Source of the DNA: Salvelinus alpinus
Lineage: Eukaryota; Chordata; Actinopteri; Salmoniformes; Salmonidae
Assembly: GCF_045679555.1 (NCBI RefSeq)
Contig: NC_092099.1
Location: 11,702,076 to 11,766,075, forward strand
Length of the DNA: 64,000 nt
Reading direction: 5' to 3'
This document shows, one piece after another, positions 45,701-60,700 of this stretch. The notes beneath the pieces are model-generated. The model ran no database searches. It was not told where the DNA came from and was given only the letters and a program-made list of their open reading frames with translations. A program made the translations under genes and the position numbers. The stretch's first letter is position 1; each line of letters begins with the position of its first letter.

Positions 45701-48700
45701 TGCTCCTAAAACACAGTGGGTAAGGCAAAGGAAATTGAAATGATAAATGCCGCTGCAGTCTGTAGCCGGAGCCAGGGAAGCTGCAGGAGCATGGAGCTAG
45801 AAGCCTGGGACTGCTGAGTGAGTTAGAGGAGAACTGGACTGACTTTGTGTCTGACAGTGACTGCAGCTCAGACGCTCTGTCAGAATCCATTGCGCTGTGG
45901 TCACAGATGTTTAACACCACAGAGCACCACAGGTCCACAGAGCACCCTGTCGTGCTCCACATGTATAGATCATTCACAAAGGAAGCTCATCCCTCCACCC
46001 TGTGTCACCCTAATCTATGGGTTTATTTTAATTTGTCTAGAAATGTATTTAAGATCTTAAGTCAAGTTATATTTGATGAAATGTGAATAGGGAAAAATTC
46101 ATAAGGATCCAAGTTGGGTTGCTGGGAAAATACCATTAACTTTCCCAGATTTTCCAGAAATGCTGGTTGAAGGATTCCAGATTTCCTGCTTATTCCCTTC
46201 GGATTCCTGGAATCTTCCACCTGGGATTTCTGGGAAACCTGGGAATTTTGGGAAAGTTACCATAGATCCAAGTAAGTCTCACCCTCTTACTGTAATTCCC
46301 ATGTTAAAGGATACACAGTTCTGACTTTTGTCATGACACACCCCTGACATAATGTAAGGAAGCACATTATTGAATCCCCCCGAAAATATTGAGATGGCAT
46401 GAAAATGGCTGCCTCGAACAATTCTGGTCATTGATAGCAAAGCCTTTGGCAACCAAGTCTAGAGCTGTTTCCTGAGAGAATGGAGCTAACTGTTGGAGTT
46501 GAGAGGTCCAGTTTGGGGGAACTGTTCTTTTAGAAACCCATTTTATCACTCTGGTTTTAGATACAGTACTGATCATATAGGTTGATACACAGCGACCCTA
46601 ATATGTAATTCTATGGGTTCATATAGGTTCAAATTGTTTTATTTTGGGCATAATAACCCACTGTGATATTGAAAGTACTTTAAGTACAGCTAACTTGAAT
46701 TCTTTAATTTAAAAATAAAACTGACACAATGGAAATTGTTTCCGCAGACAGACTACTTCTCTGGGTCACTTCTGTTCTGGCACATTGACAGTATGGATAA
46801 ATCTGTATTATTTATAGTTCCTAAACACAGACACTTGCATTCCTGTGCTGCACGTTGGACCAACAATAACAATACCTTCAGTTCTAATTCTCTAGCTCTT
46901 TCTATAATGTGCAAGAGTCTTGGCATTTTAACCTTCATACAGTGATATGTAAACAAGATTTTGGACAATAAATTTTTTCCAAATTCTAAAACGATATTGT
47001 ATTTCCATTACTGTTGATATTAAACCGACGCTAAATCCAACATCGAAATAAATGGATGTGTATTTTTGTTACGAGGATAGTCTAGCCTCGCCTTATGCAT
47101 CACTTCCTTATCCTTTGGAATTGGTCGGTTGTGATGAGGGTGAGATGCTTGTTAGCAGAGGAAGAGGGAGCCAGCATTGCGGTGTCTGATTCAGTACAGC
47201 CTGACTGTCCAGTGGTAAGGAGACCTGGGTTCAAATACTATTCAAAATCATTTCAAATTCTTTATTTGTGCTTGATTGAGCTTGCCTGGCTTAATGGGCC
47301 AATAAAATGCTCCCAAAACTGTCACTCCAGGCAGGCTTGACCAAACGCTCAAGTTATTGAAATAATTCAAATAGTATTTGAACCCAGGTCAGGTGCTGAG
47401 ACAGAGTAGATATATGGAATGCTCCTTGATAGGGATTAAAATATCTTAATCTTGTGACTTTCAGCTTCCTGAGGTAATGTTTTTTTCAGAGCCGCTGGAG
47501 CAGAACCCAGTCAGCTCCTCTTCTGCTTGGATGCTCTGCAACAACGCAGAATTTCTCCAACTCTTACATTTTGTGGAGTTGTACATTAGTACCTCAAACT
47601 GTGATGTAGCTAAAGCATGTTTGTGTGCAGTGAGCGCATCTTGGTGAAGGAATATAGAAAATTCTTTAAAAATATTGTGTGGGATGTAGATATGTTCAGC
47701 ACCAACCTTAAGACTTTAGGTTCTTTAGTATCGATGGAATGGAACACTTTGGTTATCTGCCAGCCAAATGCCCCCCCCCCCCCACACACACACACACACA
47801 CTGTTAGATTAAAGCGGGCTCCCAGCATCTATGATTTACAGACGAACTTCAAACAAGGGTATCACGTGCACATATGGTTATCTGCTTCCAGAAGGAGGTC
47901 ATGTGTTAGGGAGTTTGTTACTTTGTTCTGTTGCTCTCCCGGGCAGCATTCATCACTACTGAAGGAAAGATCCATCACCTCTCCATTTGGGTCTGTGTCC
48001 CAAATGGCACCCTATTCCATATATAGTCCACTGCTTTTGACCAGGACCCATAGGGCTCTGGTCAAATGGAGTGCACTATATATGGAATAGGGTGCCATTT
48101 GGGATGCATCCTAAGTACTTACTCTTGACATTTAGGATCCAAGTAGAAGAAACCTTCCCAGTGCTGGTGGTCATGGTGCATCCATAAATCCCACTGTTTA
48201 TCTTCTTTTGCCCGTCTGGATTGAAGCTTTTTCAAATGCACTGTGTTACGTCGTGGAAACTTGACTTCTCTTTTATCAGAAGGGTGCAAGTTGTAGCTCC
48301 TGGCACTAAGTAAAGATATTTGTGGGGTCAGATACTGATCTTGATGCAGATGTTCCTGTTGTCTATGCAAATCCCTCCGTTATCATTATAACAGGCAATA
48401 TCTGTTCTGCTGCTTTCAGAATCACTGGAAGCAGCATACAAGGCGATCCAATTTTCACTTTGCTATTTTTATTATCCATGGAACCTTTGCCCCAGGCAAT
48501 TCATAAATTTAAGGAAATGACACCAATATCTCTAAAATATACTGACCACTTCATCTCATTATACGCAGTCGATGTTTTACTATATCTAGACAATGTATCT
48601 CAATCGCTCCCAAACGCATTAAAGGTCATAGATGAATTCAGCGCCATCTCAAGTTTTATCAAATCAGCCCTACTGCCTCTTAAGACTCTGATGGAGCACT

Positions 48701-51700
48701 CCATCTCTACTTATGGATTCCCAATTGTTTCCAATTTTAGATATTTGGGAGTAGATACATTTATTTCCTTAGATAAAACCATTGCCAGAAACTTGTTAAC
48801 AGAACACTCAAATCAATTCAATCCGACCTCATAGATGGACTAACAACCCGGTTGCTTTAACCGGCAGAATAACCATGATCAAAATGAATATATTGCCACA
48901 GCTGAATTTCTATAGTTAAATGCTTCCATGGTTCCCACTTCTGGCTAATGGGATAAAATGCGCAGTGCAGTTAAAAAATGTATATGTCAAGATGAGCCAT
49001 CCCGGATAACATTTACAAACTTACAAAGAGAGAAAGATGTAGGAGGACTATCCGTACCAAACTTTAAATTCTATTTCCAGGCTCTAGCATTTCGCCCCGT
49101 CAAATTGGTTTAGACATGATTATTCTGCCCCCCTCGCTGAATATAGAGAGATCGTGTATCGTATTACCCTGGAAGTGGCTGTCTTTACTGATATAAGCCT
49201 TAAACAATGCAAATTACACTTTGTTCGGAGTAGAGCTCCCAGACAGGATTGTGTCGAGGCACAGATCTGGGAAAGGGTACCAAAACCTGTCTGCAGCATT
49301 TAAGGTCCCCAAGAACAGTGGCCTCCATCATTCTTAAATGGAAGAAGTTTGGAACCAACAAGACTCTTCCTCGAGCTGGCCGCCTGGCCAAACTGAGCAA
49401 TTGGGGGAGAAGGGCCTTGGTCAGGGAGGTGACCAAGAACCCGATGGTCACTCTGACAGAGCTCCGGAGTTCCTCTGTGGAGACGGGAGAACCTTCCAGA
49501 AGGACGACCATCTCTGCAGCACTCCACCAATCAGGCCTTTATGGTAGAGTGGCCAGACGGAAGCCACTCCTCAATAAAAGGCACATGACAGCCAGCTTGG
49601 GGACTCACAGACCATGAGAAACACTATTCTCTGGTCTGATGAAACCAAGATTGAACTCTTTGGCCTGAATGCCAAGCATCAAATCTTGAGAACACCAGGC
49701 ACCATCCCTACTGTGAAGCATGGTGGTGGCAGCAGCATGCTGTGGGGATGGTTTTCAGGGGCAGGGGCTTGGAGACTAGTCAGGGTCGAAGGAAAGATGA
49801 ACGGAGCAGAGTACAGCGAGATCCTTGATGAAAACCTGCTCCAGATCACTCAGGACCTCAGACTGGGGCGAAGGTTCACCTTCCAACAGGACAATGACCC
49901 TAACGGCTTCGAACACACCGACAGCTTCATTGCGCAAAATAGTAAGCAGCATCATCTGGATATATATGCTGTGGCAAACCTCTTCAAGGTTATGAGCGTT
50001 TGTCACAAATTAAGTGGGAAACTGTCACTAAATTACCCCAGAATGAGAGTTCTTTCGAACAGGACAGTACCTGTGTGTTTGTTTCTCCGTCCTGGTCCAC
50101 CCAGGTCGTAGGCAAGGTCAAGGATAGCAGGGTTCGGTACATGAATCGGGTTCTCGGTAGGTCCAGGTCCAAACCCCAACAGGTAAGTCCAAAACAGTCC
50201 AGCTCATACACGGTAAATCCAGCCAATATCTATTGTCTCTTTCTCTACAGTTCATAGATCCTTCCAGCCCTCTCTTCCTCTTCCTGGTTTTTCTTGACCC
50301 TTTATCTGTGTGTCGGCTCCACCTTCTGAGGGTTCCCCTTGCTTCTGGGACTTGTAGTTTTGGCAGTCGGCCATTTTGTGATCTGTAGTTCTGATCGGGG
50401 TGGCCATTTTAGTGATCGAGCAGATCCCGTTTATTAGTTCTGCTCTCACATATCTGCCATTTATCACTCGACCCCCTTCTTTGCCACAATGCAACAAAAG
50501 TTCAACATTCACCTAGTGTTACCATTTCTGTCAAGCCGTCTATGCATACAGTTTGATGCATACGTTCTATAAATCCAACGAATGCACCACACCGAACGCA
50601 CTGCAACTGCAGTGGAAATTGGAAATTAATGTAATTCTGGTGTACCAAAATGCGATGACGCTGTCGGTGTGATCACAGGAGTGGCTTCAGGACAAGTCTC
50701 AATGTCCTTGAGTGTCCCAGCCAGAGCTCGGACTCAAACATCTCTGGAGAGACCTGAAAATAGTTGTGCAGCGACCCTCCCCATCCAACCTGACAGAGCT
50801 TGAGAGGATCTGCAGTGAAGAATGGGAGAAACTCTCCAAATTCACGTGTGCCAAGCTTGTAGCGTCATACCCAAGAAGACTCGAGGCTGTAATCACTGTC
50901 AAAGGTGCGTCAACAAAGTACTGAGTAAAAGGGTCTGAATATTTATTTTATATTTTAAAAACTTTTTCAAAAATTTCTAAACCATTTTTGCTTTGTCAAT
51001 ATGGGATATTGTGTGTAGATTGAGGGGTGAAAAAATTATTTAATCCATTATAGAATAAGGCTGTAACGTAACAATGTGGGGATCGAATACTTTCCAAATG
51101 CACTGTTTACTGAACAAAAATATAAACACATGTGAAGTGTTGGTCCCATGATTCTTGAGCTGAAATAAAAGATCCCAGAAATGTTCCATATGCACAAAAA
51201 GCTTATTTCTCTAAGTTTGTGCACAAATTTGTTTACATCTCTGTTAGTGAGCATTTCGCCTGTGCCAAGATTCTCCATCCACCTGACAGGTGTGGCATAT
51301 CAAGAAGCTGATTAAACAGCATGATCATTACACAGGTGCACCTTGTGCTGGGGACAATAAAAGGCCACTCTAAAATGTGGACTTCTGTTACACATTGCAA
51401 TGCCACTCCGGGTCAATAGCCATGCCCAAAGCATAGATCTAAACATGACTCTGGCCAGGCATAAAGTACATTCAACTGTCCCAGTGGCTAAAAAATATCT
51501 GGCAAAAAGAAAAAACATGTCAACACAATTTAACAGCTTAGTTGAGGGAGTGTGCAATTGGCATGCTGACTGCCTGAATGTCCACCAGAGCTGTTGCCAG
51601 AGAATTCAATGTTCATTTCTCTACCAATATCCGCTTCAACGTCATTTTAGAGAATTTTGCAGCATGTCCAACCGGCCTCACAACCGCAGACCACGTGTAA

Positions 51701-54700
51701 CCACACCAGCCCAGGACCTCCACATTCAGCTTCCTCACCTGCGGGATCGTCTGAGACCAGCCACCCGGACAGCTGATGAAACTGTGGGTTTGCGCAACTG
51801 AAGAATTTCTGCACAAACAGTGAGAAACAGTCACAGGAAGCTCCTCTAAGGGCTCGTCGTCCTCAACAGGGTCTTGACCTGACTGCAGTTCGGCGTCGTA
51901 ACCAACTTCAGTGGGCAAATGCTCACCTTCGATGGAGAAGTGTGCACTTCATGGATGAATCCCTGTTTCAACTGTACTGGGCAGACGTGTGGTCGAGCGG
52001 TTTGCTTATGTCAACGTTGTGAACAGAGTGCCCCATGGTGGGATTATGTTATGGGCATGCATAAACTACGGACAACGAACACAGTTGAATTTTATCCATG
52101 GCAATCTGAATGCACAGTGATACCCTGACCAGATCCTGAGGCCCGTTGTCATGCCGTTCATCTGCCACCCTCACCTCATGTTTCAGCATGATCATGCACG
52201 GTCCCATGTCGCAAGGTTCTGTACACAATTCCTGGAAGCTGAAAATATCCCAGTTCTTCCATGGCCTGCATACTCACCAGACATGTCATCCATTGAGCAT
52301 GTTTGTGATGCTCTGGATCGACATGTACGACAGCGTGTTCCAGTTTCTGCCTACATCCAGCAACTTCGCACAGCCATTGACGAGTGGGACAACTGGCCAC
52401 AATCAACAGCCTGATCAACTCGATGTGAAGGAGATGTTGCGCTGCATGAGGCAAATTGGTGGTCACACCAGATACTGACCGGTTTTGTGATCCACGCCCT
52501 TACTGTGACCAACAGATGCATATCTGTATTCCCGGTCTTGTGAAATCCATAGATTAGGGGCTAATTTATTTATTTCAATTGACTGATTTCCTTATACTGT
52601 ATGAGCTGTTACTCAGTAAAATATTTGAAATTGTTATATTTATACTTTTGTTCAGTATGTGTATACGTGTGTGAGTGTGTATACGTGTGTGTGTATATGG
52701 TGCCATTTGGGACATGGACAATAAGTAATTGGGTGGGGCTGCAGGACTATTAATATGGCATAATTACAGACTCTCCTGGAACATATATAAATAAAAAAGT
52801 CATGTGTTCATTGGCAGTGAAAAAGTACTGTAGTTGTAAGTGTCTATATTCTACAGTAGACAGTGCAGTTGTCCATCGCAAACCAGGTCTGTGTCCCCAT
52901 TTGAGGTCAGCTGGTCGTGCTGCCTGACAGTGACCGTACGTGGCTTTTTCCTTCCCGGCAGGCGTTGTTGTTGTCATGCTCAAGGGGCATGTTCTTAATG
53001 TGAGGGGATGCTCCTCTGAAGACAAGGAATGTCCACCAGCATGGAGGCAGGCGTCTGACATGCCACGGGTCAATGTAGCGCCTCTCTCCCCAGCCTCCCA
53101 GTCATTGTAATGGCCTGCCAAGGGTAGAACTCATCCTCCTAAAGAATTCTATTATTACATCATTACGAGCCAGTAGGAAAATATAGGGGGAACAGCATGC
53201 GAGGGAGGCTCCATGTGAACGCTGTGAAAGGTATGCTGCCAGAAACCTGATGGTGGTTGAAACTGCTTGCCTATTGAAAGCAGATGTGGACCACTTCTAG
53301 GCTACTCCTACACGGCTCCACCCTGACTCACCGCTCAGCTGACTCCTCTGACCAGTGTTAGAGAAGCGGCCATCTTTCTTCTGCTGCTGGTTACATTCAA
53401 ATGTTACATTTGGTTTTAATGGCGTACATTGTTCACATTGGCTACTTCAATGAAGGCCTTTTTACGCAGAGAGCGGTCTCAACCGTCCACTGACCGTTGT
53501 TAGGAACGGTAGTTAAACACTGGTGATTATTGTCTTTTGCGTGTGTAATTCATAGCAGCCTTTTGGCAGTCTGGCTTGAAAATGGCTGTGAAGCCAGGAA
53601 AAATACAATGTTGATGAGATGAAGACATCAGGTTGTTTTTGAATGGTGAAACAGCAGTCAAATACTTAATTGTTTCCCCTCCAATGGAATGTTAGCTCAG
53701 GATTAAACATTAACATGTCCCTAAATGATGTTGGATTCTCACAATGTGGATAGTGGCTATTCACAGCACTGTGAGAATCAACTTATGAATCACTCAACCT
53801 CATCAAATGTGGACTTATCAGTTTGTTTTTTCTGTCTAAGACAACAGGGATGTGTCTCAAATGGCACCCTATTCCCTATCAAGTGCATTTCTTTAGAACA
53901 GAGCCCTATGGGTCCTGGTCAAAAGTAGTGCACTATAAAGGGAATAGGGTGCCATTTGGGACGTACACCTGTTCTGACACCATCCAGCGGTAGCGATCAC
54001 AACTTGGTGGGAATACAAGAATAGGTTCTGATGTACTGTACGTCCATTGACAATTAGCCAGACAATTATTTTTGAGTCTCTGAGATGGCCAACTCCAGCT
54101 GTAATCCACTACAGGTGTCTTCCAGAATGCGAACTTGAAAAGTAATTCTCTGTACAAGACCTTAGAGAATTACTGGGCCAAATAAACCATAGGCCTATTT
54201 TTGGGGGAAATGAAAAGGACAAGGCCTTCGTCCCAAATGGAACCCTATTTCCTATATAGTGCTCTACTTTTCACTAGGACTTTAGTCAAAAGTAAAGCAT
54301 TAAATAGGAAATAAGGTGTCATTTGAGAAGCCGACAAGAAAACATCAGATACATTTATTGATTTGGAGCAGCGACTTGTCTAAAGACACAAGCGATCAAA
54401 ATAGTTGCTTCACATGGAACTGGTGGCCGTATAAATCGCTCTGCTTACATGATTAAAATAACAAACTTCAGCTTCCCTTTGATCATTTTCCTCTCTTCAT
54501 TATGAGGGGATTTCGTTGTAAAGTCTGCTTTTATCCCAGAAGTATTAGCCTTGTTATGGCAAGTAGTACTCTTGATGTGGTGATACATTGGGTGCCAGTA
54601 GCGTGACTCAAAAAGGACTAGAGACAATATTCCTTGCTTTGTTCCTCATATGCCTCTCTCCCTGTTTACTTGTCTTCTTGCATTCTTGGGTATTTTGATG

Positions 54701-57700
54701 CTCTTCGGCAGTTCGGCGGTATGTCCAGGATGGATCAGCAGGCAAGGCTCTCCTCAGCTGCCAGTGCATTGATCCATAGTCCTGTCACAACCTTTGTTTT
54801 GATGCCATGTTCCTTTGACAAACCAATATGGTACTTGTGTCTGGTTTGTATAAACTTGACTCGGTGTGTAAACAACCCATTGTTTCTCCTATCCTCGACA
54901 TGTGAACTTGGTCAGTTGGGATGTTTGAGGTCGAGAGGTTGACCACAATACGTTTTATGAACGAGAAGTCTGAACTCTGCTTGAAAATTTCTGTGGCACT
55001 GAACGTCAAGCAGCTGAGTTTAAGGAAATGCCAGTGTCTGTTTGATTTAATAACGACTTTAAACCCTAGTACTGCTATTTTTGGGCAAGCCAGAGGAGGA
55101 CTGGGTACAGCAGAGGTAATATTTTATTGAAACAGAGGCTAGTTTGACAGACTGGAATGAGAGTGGTCGATTACAGAGAGAAGCTGGACTCACGCAGCTT
55201 TTTTTTTATTTTGAGTTCCATATGGAATCAATCTGTCTACTAGCTGTCGAGCCATATTCATTTGTATGTTCAATCTGAAATGCGTACCAGCTGCAGTGGT
55301 TAACAATGTACATTTTTTTGCTGTTAATTTAAATTATGCAGTATGTGCAAGGGCTTGTATTGGTTTGCAGAGTGAGACCCATGTAATGTTCATGTTTGGG
55401 TTTACCATGGTTCTCCTCTGAAATGGTATTTTACAAAGTCTCAGGGGTTCAAGGGGAGGATGGTTGGCATGCCACCAGTGGAAACAGAGTGGGAGAGAAA
55501 GAGATTGCCCATCCGCTGTCCTTTATTAGCTGTGGTCTCTGCCTGTAGATTTGTGATGCTTCAAAGACTTTAGAGAAAATAAACTGTAGTGCGATTATTA
55601 TTATTTTTTTAATGGAAGTTGACGAAGTGAAATTAATCGGAGAAAGGTTGGAAGCTCCTCCAGATAGACAGGGGATGTGAGCAGTGTTTCACAGCGCTTC
55701 TGTACCTGTTCATCTCTGCTATATCGTGTGCCCTTTCAGCACCTGTACTCCACTCTTCACGTGGTGTTATTAGTGATGGCTACTGACCTGGGACAAAAAG
55801 CATTGAGAGAATGGAAACGTCAGAAAGGACTAAGAACTTGAGTAATACAATATGCACTGAGGAAAGGAAGTTGTGGAAATTAGGTTTTGTTGGAAAACAG
55901 AAGACCGGGATAATTAAACAGGCTACAGTTGGCTGTGAAAAGCCAACTGACATTTACTCCTGAGGTGCTGACTTGCTGCACCCTCGACAACTACTGTGAT
56001 TATTATTATTTGACCATGCTGGTCATTTATGAACATTTGAACATCTTGGCCATGTTCTGTTATAATCTGCACCCGTCACAGCCAGAAGAGGACTGGCCAC
56101 CCCTCATAGCCTGGTTCCTCTCTATGTTTCTTCCTAGGTTTTGGCCTTTCTAGGGAGTTTTTCCTAGCCACCGTGCTTCTGCACCTGCATTGCTTGCTGT
56201 TTGGGGTTTTAGGCTGGGTTTCTGTACAGCACTTTGAGATATCAGCTGATGTACAAAGGGCTATATAAATTTATTTGATTTGATTTGACTTGTGGCAGTA
56301 ATGTATTTGTTGTATTCTGGGAATTAGGAAACGCTAAGAGTAATCAGTAGCTTTCCAGTTCACTTGCTGATTGTTGATATCAATGCTTATCATTTTGTTT
56401 TTGTAAATATCCTTTTGTTTGCTGTGTCCATTTTTTTTTTAACGTCTAATTAGATTTAATTAGGCTATGGGCCACAGATTCAGTCAGTTTCACACACCCA
56501 GGGAGTTCCTGTGCTCTGACTCCAATTGTATTGAGAAGATAAATGAAAATGGTGGATGTGAACACATACTAGGCATGGGGATTGTCACGGATCTGGTGTC
56601 AGTCAGTGGCCTGAAAAAAACTGATCTGCTAGTTAAAAAAACTCATTTCTTACGGAAACCGTTATGATTATGAGTAGCACACCGTTGGGCTGTGTTTCAA
56701 CCATGACCATTAACCACTGATGCCCGATTTTTCTGTTTTGTAATAGTTAAAATCCACTGAAACTCATCCATCTATTCCCAGGTGAGAGGACACCCTGAGC
56801 CCCAGGTCACGTGGTCCAGGAATGGGAAAGCAGTGATAGCTGGAGAGCGCTTCGCCATGGAACAGAGTAGCCGTGGAACCTTCAGCCTGGTGGTCCATAG
56901 TATCCAGGAGGAGGATGCGGGACGTTACACATGTGAGGCGGTCAACGATGCCGGACGTCGCCAGGTCACAGTGGAGATCACTGTAGAAGGTAAAGAAGCT
57001 CCTTCATTTGTTTCGCAAATGGCAGCCTAGGCTTCCATTTGGAACACAGCTTTACCCTCTCCATCAGCCAACCAGAGAGATAATTGAATGGTCTGTCAAC
57101 AAATGTTTTGGCAGGGTCCACTGGCTTTGCTTTGTAGCTCATTTTAAAATGTAGCATAGGAAGCAGACTTCTAAGTAACCCTGAGAAATGCACGGCCTCA
57201 ATAGCTCATGTGAAATTAAACCAAGACTGTGTCAAGTATTTTAACCACCAGCACATTTATTCAGCTCCATAAAATATAAGACGTCCTGTAATACGGGCTT
57301 TCATACTGCTTTTGTACTGTGCCCAAGTGATGTTTTAACTCAATGTAATGATAGGAATAAGGTTGAAATATGGATCATCTTCAAAAGGAACACTTTTTGT
57401 TTTGATTTATTGCAGATAATGTCCTTTTCTAATTCCCGTTCAGAAGGAAGTCATTAGAGCAACCCATCCAGAGGCTTCGTCCCAAATGGCCCCCTATTCC
57501 CTATATAGTTCACTACTTTTGACCAGAGCCCCGTAGGCCCTGGTCAAAAGTAGTGCAGTAAATGGGGAATAGGGGGCCATTGTGGATTTATACTGTCCTG
57601 TTAGCATAAGTGGTGTTAGCACACTTTGATTTTCTATTCCTTGGTGTAGACATGCCAGCTGTGCCTTTCCGTTTACGATAGTTACACTGTGGATACTTAG

Positions 57701-60700
57701 GTAACATTATGCACCTACTGCTTTCCAGGGAGAAGTATGGAAACATTCGGACTTCCTCCACATTTTGTTCAGCTTTCCAAGATCATAAACAGCTATTTAG
57801 GCACCTCAGGCTCACTAAACATTAACATATGGAGCATGCCCTTTCTAACAAGTAGCAGGACAAACATATCTTACAAGGCATTGGACTGGGATATGAAGCA
57901 TTCTGCAACACTGCACATTCGTTTACGTGCTGCTGGAATTACACCAGCGATATATTCTATGGCTGTCTCTCCAATGGCACCCTATTCCCTACATAGTTTA
58001 CTACTTTGGACCAGGGCTCTGTGCACTACATAGGGAATAGGGTGCCATTTGAGACGCATACTTTGTTTTTAAAAATTCATTATCTGAGGCATGTTTTCTC
58101 TCAGGGAATACGGGGAAGAAATACAGCCTCCCCTGCTCCAGTAAAACAGGGTAAGATGTATTTTGTTGTGTCCCAAATGGCACCCTATTCCCTACAAAGT
58201 GCAGTACTTTTGACCAAAGCCTTATGGGGCCCTGGTCAATAGTAGGGCACTATATAGGGAATATGGTGCCATTTGGGACACATTCCTTCTTTGCACATGG
58301 TGGTATGATTTCTCTTTTTTAAATCAACCTTCCTATCCTGTTCCATCTGTAAAACCGGAATATTTGTTCCATGAGATGTTTATTCTTGTATTTTTATATT
58401 TAGAATAATGCAGATATGTTTTATGTTGGTGTTAAAAATATAGCCAATCAGTCATATTGCTATATTAAGTCATTATTCAAATGTAATGTGTTTGTTCAAG
58501 TGATGGTATTGAGCAGACACATCTTTGGACGATAAGGTAGTGAGTCATTGTGTTTTCTCTGACTCCAGCGGGCGGTTTGGAGTTCCAGCGGCGGAGAGCA
58601 GGCCCAGTATTTGGGGGGAGAGCCCCCCCAAGTTTGTGACAAAACCCTCACGTATTTTTGTCAGAATGGGACAGACTGGCAAATTCTCGGCCAAAATCAC
58701 AGGACGTCCACAGCCCCTGGTTACCTGGCTCAAAGTGAGATGGAACAGAGAAAGTTTGGCAACTTCTGTAACTTTTCCCAGGTTTTCCAGAAATCCAAGT
58801 TGTAATGTTCTTGGAATTAGGAGGGAAAAAGTATGAAATCTGACCAAGATTTCTAGAAACCTGAGAATTTGGGGAAAGTTACCTGAATTTTGCAACTCTA
58901 GATGGTATAGAGGAGACATTCTGTCTTTCAAAGATGGAGGATGGTGAGTCTTCATCTCTGAATTTCTGACTTCACTCTCTTTCTCTCTCTCCCTTTCTTT
59001 CTTCCACTTTCTCTGTGATGGATGGTTGTCACAGGGAGATGAAGAGCTCCATGCTTCTCCCCACTTCAACATGTTTGAGAAGTCCGGAATCCACTTCCTG
59101 GAGATCCGAGACGTGTGTGTGGACGATGCAGGAATGTACACCTGCTCTGTGGCCAACAGTGCTGGGAAGGCCACGGCTACAGCGGAGTTGATCGTTCAGG
59201 GTAGGACACTGCAGCCAATCACACAGCCTGTTATTCAGCCATCAGCCGTCAACACACAGGCAGTGTCCCAAATGGCACCCTCTTCCCTTTTGTAGTTCAC
59301 TTATTTTGACTTGGGCCCACTAAATAGGGAATAGGGTGCCGTTTAACGTCACAGTAAATCCTCAGCAGTGCCAGTTCTGAATACCGAGTTTATTTCGGAA
59401 ATGTTGATTCGTATTTGAGAGGGGAAATTCAGTGTTTATCCATTCCTTTTTAGGTTCAGGCAGTGACCCCGGCATGTGAGTATGTATCTCATAAAATTCC
59501 CTGCATAGTGATATACTGTGTGACTACATGAGTAAGCGTTTTCGTGAGTTGGCTGAATTTCTAGAAAATATTTCCACAATTTCTTCACAGTGAGGTATTC
59601 AATCTTTTGACAATGTCATATGTTACTACTTCTACAGCCTAGGTCCCTCGGCTCTGGTAGCACCTGTCCCAAAGACAACTGACTCACCTGAAGTCAAGCC
59701 CACAAGTAATGGCCTGCTCGCAGACCAACGATCACCTACCAAAACAGGAGACAGGACTGAGACCAGACTCACCGCTCTCACCAGGGAGACCAAAGACAGC
59801 ACAGAGGTGATCGTCAAAACTCCAGCATGGAAGACCAGCGCAGCCTCCCCCAAGACCACCGTCATGACTTCTCCCAAGCCTCCTGCGGACCTGCCAGACA
59901 AAGCCCCTAGAAAGCCTGGCGTCTCTCCCCCCAAGGCTGCCAGCTCCACAACCCTGCAGCACCACCTGGGAGGCCATGGTGCTGCAAGGACCAGCCCTCA
60001 CCCCCAAAGCAGAGCTCCTGAGAGGGATACAAGAGATCTGGTGAAACCCCCCCCAAAGGGAGTCCCAGAGCCGTCTCCAGAGCCCACCAGAGAGACCAGA
60101 AGGCAGGCCAGAGAGAGCAGGTCAGAGAGGGCAGCAGTGACTGCAGGAACTCAACCCAAATTTGACTCTGTACCTCAGAGCCAGGATGCTACGGAGGGGA
60201 CCCCAGTCACATTCAAATGCCAAGGTGATTCAAAACATTTTGCGATTCCATGTTTTCAGATGTTTTTTATATGAATTCTATATTTAATCCGAGAAATCCG
60301 AGTACAAGACCTTCCCAACACATTCCCAACTTTAGATGTTTTTGACATTTTAATAGGCCACTTGGACAATGTTCACTAATAGCTACTTCATTGTTGCATG
60401 TTTATCCCATTAGATTGACTGTTGATGTGTTCTTCCAGTCTCAGGTTCTCCTGTGCCTGGCCTGAGCTGGGTTAAAGATGGCCTCCCTTTGAGACCCAGA
60501 GCAGGGCTGACCTTCCAGCAGGACGGCAACACACACATCGTCACTGTGACCAACGTCCAGAAGAGGGACAGTGGAACTTATGGATGCACCATGACCACCA
60601 GCACTGGGAAGGTTTCTTCTACTTGGATCCTAAATGTCAAAAGTAAGTACTTAGGATGCATCCCAAATTGCACCCTATTCCCTATATAGTGCACTACTTT

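Larger units (their letters stand above)
49228..51105 (+). mobile_element. Tc1-like transposon, left end missing, with internal insertion
   Basis: The right end 'cgaatactttccaaatgcac' (to 51105) is a recognisable Tc1-family terminus. The left terminus is absent, and the element starts inside the transposase at about 49228. The frame is also cut by foreign DNA at about 49905-50665. Another Tc1-like element starts only 4 bp after its end. Confidence 0.82.
42756..56781 (+). other. mylk intron 1 (14.0 kb), rich in transposon relics
   Basis: It is bounded by GTAGGA and 'ctattcccag'. It holds an L1/Tx1 fragment, two Tc1-like elements, an unidentified insertion, several family A and B hairpins and other dispersed repeats listed separately. 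Long 5' introns are usual for MYLK. Alternative promoters could sit here, but none is visible. Confidence 0.85.
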
